Assembly: GCA_964398215.1 (NCBI GenBank)
Contig: CAYNNP010000092.1
Coordinates: 1 to 22,665, forward strand
Length of the DNA: 22,665 bases
Reading direction: 5' to 3'
Origin: CAYNNP01 sp964398215
Lineage (GTDB): Bacteria > Planctomycetota > Planctomycetia > Pirellulales > Pirellulaceae
The position numbers were made by a program, and so were the translations under genes. The notes below the pieces were generated by a model. That model had not been told where the DNA came from. It was given only the letters and a program-made list of their open reading frames with translations, and did no database searches. Positions 15,766-22,665 of this stretch are shown one piece after another. The stretch's first letter is position 1. Each line of letters opens with the position of its first letter.

Positions 15766-16126
15766 ATTCGGGCGTAAGGTCGGTCGTGCCATAGGTTGGC
15801 ATTCTCGTACGATCCAAATCGACATAATTGGAAGCCGTTTCGGTCGGGCTACGTCGCTCGGAGATCGACGGCCACTTTAAATGTGTCCTGGCCTATGCTA
15901 AATCAAGTCGCCACATTGTGGTTGGCTAGGAAAATTCCCCGCTTACTGTTTTGGAGTTGCGTTTTTTGGGAGTGATCTTTTGTGTCCTGCCGCGGATGGG
16001 ACGCCAAAACCTGATGGAAACAAAGCTTTCGCTTTCAGCTAATCATCGTTTTCGATCATGTGTGCGGGAAAGCCAACAACAACCAAGCCGGATGCCATCA
16101 GGCATCCGGCTTATCGTTTGGTAACC
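15766..16126. other. Gene-poor intergenic stretch before the second gap
   Basis: About 360 bases with no supported ORF. It contains GCTTTCAGCTA (16031-16041), an 11-base match in opposite orientation to 20076-20086, and the perfect hairpin at 16085-16112. The stretch around 15838-15872 (cggtcgggctacgtcgctcgg) looks like the GC-rich intergenic repeats of Pirellulaceae but occurs once here. No promoter is evident. Confidence 0.5.
16085..16112. terminator. Perfect 12-bp hairpin
   Basis: AAGCCGGATGCC and GGCATCCGGCTT pair without mismatch around ATCA. The plus strand continues ATCGTTTGG, a weak T-tract; the minus strand continues GGTTGTTGTTGG. It could end transcription from the left, but no gene lies close: the nearest plus-strand gene ends 320 bases earlier. 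It sits 14 bases from the N block, so the strong fold may have caused the assembly break. Confidence 0.45.
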
Positions 16127-16226
16127 NNNNNNNNNNNNNNNNNNNNNNNNNNNNNNNNNNNNNNNNNNNNNNNNNNNNNNNNNNNNNNNNNNNNNNNNNN
16201 NNNNNNNNNNNNNNNNNNNNNNNNNN
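16127..16226. other. Assembly gap (100 N)
   Basis: A second block of exactly 100 N, again a placeholder for a gap of unknown length. The promoter region or upstream neighbours of the large gene at 16391 may be missing. Confidence 0.98.
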
Positions 16227-16390
16227 CTGAGTGCATACTCAAATTCTAGGGTATGATGTTTCGATAAAACCTGTCGGGATTTGGGCATTGCGACATTCTA
16301 AATGATGTGGGTGAGGCCGGACTAAGAAAGCCCCGGTAACAGGTGTTGACCCTTGAACACAACCTGCCTCCTAACCGAAAGCGCCGATCG

Positions 16391-19300
16391 ATGAACCAGT
16401 GGAATAGTGGGGATAATGACATCGTCATCGCTCAGCCTCCTTATGGACCTGAGCGAACCACCAATCAACCAGGGCTTGGCTGTGTCATTGGAATCGTCGT
16501 GACGGCTTTGGGGTTGTTTGCGTTGCTCCTTGTTGGCTTCGGATTGCTGATATTTCTGAGACAAAAAGACATCGCAGATTCCAATCGACTCCCCAGCAAA
16601 TTTGATACCACGCCTTATGCCGGTACCGTTGAGCAGCGAGTCAGCGAGGATTTGAGCAAAGCCAAACAAGCGAGTTTCTCGACCGAACCGGTGCGCCAAC
16701 ATCCTCGTTATGACGATTTTGAGAAGTTGATCGCTGCTGCCGAAGAAGCGTTCGATGATACCGTAAACACTGAAACCGATCAGCTGATTGACGCAGATCG
16801 TTACGCGGAAATCAAACTGCGTTTGCTCCGAACAAAGGGATACCGACAGCCCATGCTGGATGGTCTCCGGAAACTCTTTTCTCAGGACATCTTCGGACCG
16901 ACTCCGTTCCACAATGCCGAAATCACAAAAATCGAGTCCGTCAATGAAGGCGACTTCCAGCTTTTTATCACATTAGATATAGGCTATGGACCCGAGCCGG
17001 TTGTTTGGTGGGTCACTTCGCAAGATGACCAGCTATTGATATACGATTGGTGTCAGTTGGATCTCGGATTACGAACAACCGACGAGGACGTCGAGGTTAT
17101 CGATGCAGCCTTGAACTTCCATGACGACGGATACGAAAAATACTCTGATCTTTGTTACGAATATCTCGACACAGCAGCCGAAAGCGAACTGGGTTACATC
17201 GAGCGGCGAGCCAAAGTTCGCGAGATTTTAAGACGGATGGAACAGATATCGGTTCCAAGCAAGCTTGTGCCAAGTGTCAAATTGATTATCGCCCAACGCT
17301 GGGGAAGCGAAGGAGAATATGACGAGTCGCTGCGAATGTTTAAGCGCATGGGAGATATGAGCCAAACCCCTGGCTGGTACAAGCTGGCCGGCAACGCATA
17401 CTTTGAACAGAACGATTTTTCTAACGCCGCTCAGCAATACCAAAAGTACCGCGGAATTCTTGGTGATAGACGACATGTGCTGCAACGACTAGCGACCTGC
17501 TACCAGAAATCGGGTGATGTCGAAGCAGAGCGGGATACTCGATTGTTGTCAGTTCGTTTTTTGACAACTTATAGCTCAACAGAACTGCTACGCCTGCTGT
17601 CCTTGGTGAACAACGCCAAAGCCACTGAGATTCTAAACGACGTCAGGGCGCAGCAGGGAGATGAGCTTTTGATATCGACCCTTTCGACTGCCAAAGCCAT
17701 CCCCTATTACTGGAAAGAGCTGCGTCAAATCAACGACCACCTAAAGGCGGCCGATCCCAAATCGCGTGTTGCGAGCATCAGTCAACTGTACGAAGCGCTA
17801 ACGCGAGATGATCCTCAGATCGATCCTCAGTGGGTTGTCACAGCCTTAAACCCCGACGACGATCAGGATGACACTTTTTCCAGTTACGACCTGTGGTATA
17901 CGGTTGCAGAAAATAATCCTAATGATCTTTTACAGACGTTCCAGAAGACAGGATGCTTGAAAGATAGCTTGCAAGTCATCAAGGAAATTTACGACAACGA
18001 AGGGGTTATCGACGACAAGCTTATGCTCTTGGTCGCAGACATGGCGACAAAGAAACATCCTCAGTGGTATTTACCTTACTTGATCAAGGGAAATTTGAAG
18101 TGGGAACAAAACCAACCTGAGGCGGCGCTTGAGTCTGGCAACAAGGCACTTGAGCTTTTCGAGAAGTTTGAAGGGGCCAGCGAAGACGAAGACAAACACG
18201 AAGATCATTCGAGCTACCTCGAGAATTCCATTTCTAGCTTGCGTCTTTGGGCGCTCTACGAATTGGGAAAGCAAAAACAGGCCCATGAACTGGCAATTGC
18301 AAAGAAATTAGTGCCTTCGCTCATCAATCTAAAACATCAAGCCAAAGATTTCGATGGCCTTGAGCAGTTACTCTCCGAGCTTGATCCTGACGATCCCTTG
18401 ATTGTCCTCGAGCGTGCGCGAACAAACCATAGAAACGGAAAACCGGAGCAAGCCATTGAGCAACTGGCAAATCATATTAACAAGCTCGACAGCGACCCCG
18501 CCAATTCTTATGGTCCAGTTGCAGCGGAGTACCAACTGGCTCAGTGGTGCAAAGAATCCGATGACCCGCTGAAGTTGTATGAGCTTTGCCCTTCTTCAGT
18601 ACGGTTTCGCGAAGCGTTTCGAGATCTGCTGGATCAAAAACGCTGGCAAAAATGTGAACAAGCCTTGGAGCGAGCTGCCAAGAAACTATCGAAAGATGAA
18701 CGATTGTCATCTCAAATTCGCCTAGCATGGGCTCAAAAAGACTATCAAAAAGTCTGTAACCTTGCGCAAAGCCGCGAGAACTTGGCGGACAGCTACGCCC
18801 ATCAGGATTGTTTTCAACACATGGTTCGTTCGGCGATTCGAACCGACAAACGAGAGCTTGCCCTTGCGATTGCTCTGGAAGCGAAAGAAAAATTCTCCAA
18901 CAAAACAATCGCGCTGACTGCTGCGATTGCAGCCGATAAGATCGATATTGCTAGACCGCTTTTAAGGAGCTGCAGCAAATATATCCTGACTAATCTGATC
19001 AAAGATAAAGATGTCGGGGCCAAACTGATTCAAGCGGTTCAGAACAAGCGACTGAGGATTGATAGTGTTTCAATGACTTACGCCGGGAGTCGCAGACGCT
19101 CATCGGCGGCTTTGCTCACCAAGTCACCGCTCATTACAAAACCACAACAAATCAAAACCGCTCTCAGCAAATCAGGAATCAAGGCGATCGGTGACGTGGA
19201 GAAATTGGACGACCAAAAACCCGGTGTGGAGGCTTGGCGTTCTACCGGTGGCGATCGGGAGTTTTGGTTTATTCAGTCTCGGTTGGCCCCAGCAGATGAG

Positions 19301-19945
19301 TCCAGCTTGACCGATGAACAGAAAAAAGCTGACATCGCCCAAGCAAAACATGTCGTCTCCGTTGTTGCATTTGATCCTGAGTTCGAAGATAAAAACCAGG
19401 TCAACAACGATTCCGACGCGTTGGCTCGCACAATAACGACCCAGTTTATTTCCGATCAATGTTTGGCGTTTCAGTCAAAACACCACTGGATTTCTATCAA
19501 CCAACTCCACGACGAGTCAGGGGCTCTTAAAAGTGATGTTCAGATCGTAGATGCGTTGGATCAAGATAATTGGTGGTACTACCCTCCCAAGCAGTACAGC
19601 GATCTGAAAGAAAAAGACGGGCAGCGTTTTCGGGAAGCCCTGGCAAATGCAGCCAGGATGTTTGAAAAAGGACAGGACACCTTTAGCGTCAGCACCACGA
19701 TTGAATTCGAAGGCGCCCAGCAGCTGGTGACAATGCAAGTCGATTCAATTGAAGTTACAAGTTTCGGCGTTAGTTTCATCGGAGTGGCTGAAACCGACAG
19801 CCCGCTGGGTTCTCGATTCGGGCAACAAGTCAAATATTCGATTTTGTTTAATGCGGTTGTTGCATTCTCTCATGCAAAGCCTGGACCACCTAAAAACGGC
19901 TCCAAGCAAACGTTCAGAAAAACGTGGACGAAGCCAACGAACTAG
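16391..19945 (+). CDS. Large membrane-anchored TPR-like repeat protein
   Basis: 1184 residues from ATG 16391; an in-frame TTG at 16343 would add 16 unconvincing residues. A polar N-terminus of about 30 residues precedes one strong membrane segment (about 30-56), so the bulk is probably a single exported or membrane-tethered domain set. Long helical stretches contain TPR-like pairs, for example 'WYKLAGNAYFEQNDFSNAAQQYQKY' region (about 327-352), 'LIKGNLKWEQNQPEAALESGNKALELF' region (about 563-590) and 'NGKPEQAIEQLANHI' (about 680). The last 200 residues form a different, beta-containing domain with 'NWWYYPPKQYSD' that I cannot name. The final 16 residues look out of frame: an A5 run at 19892-19896 marks a likely frame change, and the coding signal continues to 20082. 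Probably a protein-interaction scaffold; no catalytic motif seen. Confidence 0.8.
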   Translation: MNQWNSGDNDIVIAQPPYGPERTTNQPGLGCVIGIVVTALGLFALLLVGFGLLIFLRQKDIADSNRLPSKFDTTPYAGTVEQRVSEDLSKAKQASFSTEPVRQHPRYDDFEKLIAAAEEAFDDTVNTETDQLIDADRYAEIKLRLLRTKGYRQPMLDGLRKLFSQDIFGPTPFHNAEITKIESVNEGDFQLFITLDIGYGPEPVVWWVTSQDDQLLIYDWCQLDLGLRTTDEDVEVIDAALNFHDDGYEKYSDLCYEYLDTAAESELGYIERRAKVREILRRMEQISVPSKLVPSVKLIIAQRWGSEGEYDESLRMFKRMGDMSQTPGWYKLAGNAYFEQNDFSNAAQQYQKYRGILGDRRHVLQRLATCYQKSGDVEAERDTRLLSVRFLTTYSSTELLRLLSLVNNAKATEILNDVRAQQGDELLISTLSTAKAIPYYWKELRQINDHLKAADPKSRVASISQLYEALTRDDPQIDPQWVVTALNPDDDQDDTFSSYDLWYTVAENNPNDLLQTFQKTGCLKDSLQVIKEIYDNEGVIDDKLMLLVADMATKKHPQWYLPYLIKGNLKWEQNQPEAALESGNKALELFEKFEGASEDEDKHEDHSSYLENSISSLRLWALYELGKQKQAHELAIAKKLVPSLINLKHQAKDFDGLEQLLSELDPDDPLIVLERARTNHRNGKPEQAIEQLANHINKLDSDPANSYGPVAAEYQLAQWCKESDDPLKLYELCPSSVRFREAFRDLLDQKRWQKCEQALERAAKKLSKDERLSSQIRLAWAQKDYQKVCNLAQSRENLADSYAHQDCFQHMVRSAIRTDKRELALAIALEAKEKFSNKTIALTAAIAADKIDIARPLLRSCSKYILTNLIKDKDVGAKLIQAVQNKRLRIDSVSMTYAGSRRRSSAALLTKSPLITKPQQIKTALSKSGIKAIGDVEKLDDQKPGVEAWRSTGGDREFWFIQSRLAPADESSLTDEQKKADIAQAKHVVSVVAFDPEFEDKNQVNNDSDALARTITTQFISDQCLAFQSKHHWISINQLHDESGALKSDVQIVDALDQDNWWYYPPKQYSDLKEKDGQRFREALANAARMFEKGQDTFSVSTTIEFEGAQQLVTMQVDSIEVTSFGVSFIGVAETDSPLGSRFGQQVKYSILFNAVVAFSHAKPGPPKNGSKQTFRKTWTKPTN

Positions 19946-20082
19946 GAAAATTGGCTCTGCGTCTTGCTGAACTAGTCCCTGCTGATCCCAAACCGCAGAA
20001 GCCATCGGCATGGTTGAATATTCGAGCCCCAACAATTCGCCCGAAGTCTGGCGACATCGGCTACGTTAGAAAATGTAGCTGA
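19897..20082 (+). other. Probable out-of-frame continuation of the TPR-like gene
   Basis: In the -1 frame, 61 codons run from RLQANVQKNVDEANELGK through LALRLAELVPADPKPQKP to a TGA at 20080-20082. The stretch has balanced, protein-like composition and an amphipathic helix, and opens right after the A5 run, being closed upstream by a TAA in the same run. One added A at 19892-19896 would join it smoothly to the gene upstream. Confidence 0.5.
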
Positions 20083-20214
20083 AAGCAAACTGCTTTCGCC
20101 GTCGTGGTGTACGTCTCATTTCTCCCGTCTCCGTAAGTAGATGTCAACAAAATGTACCGTCGATCGGATTTGCAGGCAACGTTAGGTGGGTGGCACCCAA
20201 GGTTAATCACTTTT

Positions 20215-22509
20215 TCAATCTGGGAAATCAATTGCTTCGTCCCACGACAATAGCTCGACCGAAACGTTCGGCAACGCCTGTTGATAGCTCTCTATGTTTA
20301 GAGACGTTCCTGGTCCATCTAGTCGAATTGTCTTCATATTTGGAAGTTCGCGAAAGCGTGCGAACAATTCTGGGCCGATTGGTTTCTTGACCTTGATATA
20401 GAGAGTCTCAAGATTGGTCAATTCACACAGACCTCGAACTCCCTGCTCGGAAATCTCGTGGCTAGAAACACTGACGCTTGTTAGTTGCTTGACTGAGGCA
20501 AGTGATTCCACGCCTGCGTCGCTGACATGGTTGATATGAAGGCTGCGCAAGGATGGAATGTTCGCCAAAACTGCAAGCTGCCCTTCGCTATTTTCAAATT
20601 CATGAGCAAGATGACCGCCCCACCACGTAAGACGTAGCGTCCTAAGCGGCATGTTCCCCAGGTGTACAAGGCCCGATTTTGTGACCTTCGTGTTTGACAA
20701 CCTCAACTCTTGAAGTGGCAAATGGGCGAGCTTAACCAAGTGTTCATCAGAAACACTTTCACCTTCCAGCTCTAGCAACCTGAGTGAATCGTTTTTTGCC
20801 AGTTCGTCTATGCTTTTGGTGTGGTCTAAGTCAACAATTGCCGCAACAACCTTTGCAAGGTCTAGAAATCGTGCGTTCGTGAATTGATTCATATATGAAG
20901 CATTGATCATCAGCGGTCGTTTCGACTCCTTCGCAATTTGATACGCGATATCCATCGACTCAACGACAGCATTACGCGATATCCCTGAACAAGCTGAAAG
21001 TCGGACATAATCCAAGTTCTCTCGTTCTGACCATCCCGAAAAACGGATCCCTCTAAAATCGATGCTCGCGTTCGGAAACGCGTCTCGAACCCACTTCTCA
21101 TCCTCGTTCGTCAACCACATTCCATACAATTCGATCTTGCTCAGGTTCTTTAAAGACGCCAGATTCCTGATGCCTTGCGAAGTGATACGGCTGCTATCGA
21201 TAGAAATCGATTCAAGCTGCGTGAGTTTTGCAAGTTGCTGCAAACCAGCATCATCAATCGTGTCTGGAACGGTTAAGTGATCGAGATTTGGAAATGACTC
21301 AAGAACACTTAGATCAAATGGCCCCTCAAGTCCTCCCAGATGAATCGATTCTTGGCTCTTCAAATATTCAAGATCAAGATCTTCTGGCATTAGCCACGGA
21401 GTGGGCTGCAGAATTACGCCGCTGTAGGCAAGAAAGCTAGTTCGGATACAGGGCAGAATTCGCAATCGCTTCTCCAGTGCATCTTGCTCTTCTTCACTTA
21501 GTTCCTGACTGAACGACTGAACGAACCCGTCCGTCCAACTCCATGGAGTCAAAACATCACAGTCCTCTATGTGTGTTGCCTTCAGAACCGGTCGGGCCAT
21601 TTCATCTGGATACAAAAGAGACGATTCCAGTCGAACCTGCCGCATTGTTGGCTTGTTAAGCAACATTCTTAAACCCTTGTTGCCCACACGAGTCGTACCG
21701 AGTCTGACGTTGGCGAGATTCGGGATTTTGACAAGCTCTGCGATCGCATCGTCATTGATCGAGGTCGATGAAGCATCGATCGATGTGAGTTCGCTAAGAT
21801 TCGAAAGCTGCGAAAAAACATGTTTCGCATCGTCCATGCCGTAAAGTCGCAGGTCGCGCAAATTTCGAAACTTGGCTAGCAGTTCCCACTCCTCCGTTGG
21901 ATCTGTCCAAACATCAAGCGATCGTAGTTGAGTATTGGCCAGTGCTGACCATCCGCGCAGGCTCACAACTCCGCCAGACACCGAATGCAGCTGAGTACAG
22001 TTGCTGAGGTGTGCGATCCCACGATCTGTTATCCAATTTGGGACGGTGACCTGCTTAAGGTGTCGGCAATTGGCAACGTGCTGCAATCCATCATCCGAAA
22101 CACTCGTTTCGCCGATATCTAGCTCATGAAGGTTGGAAAGCTGTCCCACCAATCGCATGCCTTCATCCGTGATAGCCCAAGACCCAAGGGTCAGTGCTTG
22201 CAGTGCAGGCAATTGTTTGATCGGTGTCAATTCTGCATCGGCAACACGCCCATTGCGAAGTGTTAATCCAACAACCTTTTCATATCGCTTGCCGCCAACC
22301 ACATATCGCAACCAACTTGGCTGCGCTGGTTCCGAGCGAACAGTACCGCCAAACGCCTCGAATTTCACTTTCGCTTGGTACTGCAATTCATAGGGACGAC
22401 AAATGAAGTCGCGTATCCCTACCAAAATCACACACAAAGTGACAAACACCAGCAACGTACGAAGTCGCAAGCGAATGAAACGACGCCAATTTTTCAGAGA
22501 TTTAGCCAT
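20215..22509 (-). CDS. Membrane-anchored leucine-rich-repeat protein
   Basis: 764 residues. A basic N-terminus with RLRLRTLLVFVTL leads into one membrane helix (about 18-34), then 'VKFEAFGGTV', the start used by a large planctomycete family of LRR proteins. Two arrays of LRRs follow, about 80-300 and 380-750, with repeats of the type 'L..L.L....ITDEGM..' such as 'LSNLHELDIGETSVSDDGLQHV' region and 'LTQLESISIDSSRITSQGI' region. A less regular stretch at about 300-380 and another at about 490-560 interrupt them. The repeat type resembles the Cys-containing LRR class found in F-box proteins. The role is likely protein binding at the cell surface or in the periplasm. ATG at 22509; no strong ribosome binding site. 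It converges on the TPR-like gene. Confidence 0.85.
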   Translation of the reverse strand: MAKSLKNWRRFIRLRLRTLLVFVTLCVILVGIRDFICRPYELQYQAKVKFEAFGGTVRSEPAQPSWLRYVVGGKRYEKVVGLTLRNGRVADAELTPIKQLPALQALTLGSWAITDEGMRLVGQLSNLHELDIGETSVSDDGLQHVANCRHLKQVTVPNWITDRGIAHLSNCTQLHSVSGGVVSLRGWSALANTQLRSLDVWTDPTEEWELLAKFRNLRDLRLYGMDDAKHVFSQLSNLSELTSIDASSTSINDDAIAELVKIPNLANVRLGTTRVGNKGLRMLLNKPTMRQVRLESSLLYPDEMARPVLKATHIEDCDVLTPWSWTDGFVQSFSQELSEEEQDALEKRLRILPCIRTSFLAYSGVILQPTPWLMPEDLDLEYLKSQESIHLGGLEGPFDLSVLESFPNLDHLTVPDTIDDAGLQQLAKLTQLESISIDSSRITSQGIRNLASLKNLSKIELYGMWLTNEDEKWVRDAFPNASIDFRGIRFSGWSERENLDYVRLSACSGISRNAVVESMDIAYQIAKESKRPLMINASYMNQFTNARFLDLAKVVAAIVDLDHTKSIDELAKNDSLRLLELEGESVSDEHLVKLAHLPLQELRLSNTKVTKSGLVHLGNMPLRTLRLTWWGGHLAHEFENSEGQLAVLANIPSLRSLHINHVSDAGVESLASVKQLTSVSVSSHEISEQGVRGLCELTNLETLYIKVKKPIGPELFARFRELPNMKTIRLDGPGTSLNIESYQQALPNVSVELLSWDEAIDFPD

Positions 22510-22578
22510 GGCCCCAAATCGCTACACAAACAAATTTTCGGTTACCCGATTGTACATGAACCGCTCAGCTTGAATTCT

Positions 22579-22665
22579 TCAGCAATGCTGTTCCGCATTG
22601 AATTTCCAGTCGCGGTAGAATGGCAGTAACAAAGGGAGGCCGATCACGCCAGCAATCATGCGTAT
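22579..22665 (-). CDS. 3' end of an unidentified minus-strand gene
   Basis: Reading in from the right edge, one frame gives 28 residues, beginning IRMIAGVIGLPLLLPFYRDW and ending NAEQHC before a TGA at 22581-22579. A hydrophobic segment followed by a short polar tail fits the C-terminus of a membrane protein. It ends 69 bases ahead of the LRR gene on the same strand. It may equally be a chance frame; the short length prevents family assignment. Confidence 0.4.
   Translation of the reverse strand: MRMIAGVIGLPLLLPFYRDWKFNAEQHC

Noticed and set aside
20081..20097. Hairpin GAAAGC-aaact-GCTTTC as terminator of the TPR gene
   Set aside because: The stem is only 6 bases and no T-run follows (gccgtcg), so terminator function is not supported.

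Overview
The window looks like draft chromosome of a Planctomycetota bacterium, most likely of the Pirellulaceae (Rhodopirellula-like). This rests on several protein signatures: an SHD1 domain joined to WD40-like repeats, a large leucine-rich-repeat protein behind an 'RLRTLL..VTL' membrane anchor, small membrane proteins with an N-terminal PYQSPR/PYQTPR motif, a DUF1080-like secreted protein, and intergenic inverted repeats built on 'gGCTAGCGCC' and 'GTAGGCCGGAC'. Two runs of exactly 100 N (1170-1269 and 16127-16226) mark scaffold gaps of unknown true size. No tRNA, rRNA, CRISPR array, insertion sequence or phage gene was seen.

Layout. 1-1169: the flagellar genes fliN and fliO on the minus strand, then the first gap. 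1270-3074: an SHD1/WD40-like protein whose start is lost in the gap, followed by two hairpins. 3285-5219 (-): an MsbA-type ABC half-transporter, divergent from 5469-6167 (+), a secreted DUF1080/LamG-like protein. Then come a small hypothetical protein and alanine dehydrogenase (ald) with its catalytic residues intact. A paired inverted repeat (8018-8154) separates ald from a tightly overlapping minus-strand operon (8200-11496): a membrane GT39/ArnT-like glycosyltransferase, a GT2 polyprenyl-phosphate sugar synthase and a SAM methyltransferase. A divergent plus-strand pair follows: a PlsC-like acyltransferase with a long C-terminal extension and a CDF metal-efflux protein. Converging on it is a minus-strand pair: a DUF2306 membrane protein and, 5 bases downstream, a frame-disrupted gene for a secreted, extremely Cys-rich (metallothionein-like) protein. 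Both end at a clear intrinsic terminator. Two overlapping small paralogous membrane proteins, a 0.6-kb gene-poor stretch with the second gap, a 1184-aa membrane-anchored TPR-like protein and a 764-aa LRR protein fill the rest. At the right edge is the last 28 codons of another minus-strand gene.

How the genes fit together. The GT2 enzyme would make a lipid-linked sugar that the GT39-like enzyme spends on the outer face of the membrane. The acyltransferase and ABC exporter suit envelope lipid handling. The CDF exporter and the Cys-rich protein suggest metal handling. The most notable items are the broken Cys-rich gene and a probable frame change near the 3' end of the TPR gene. One break in each gene maps to an A5 run, so homopolymer miscalls must be excluded before these are called real.
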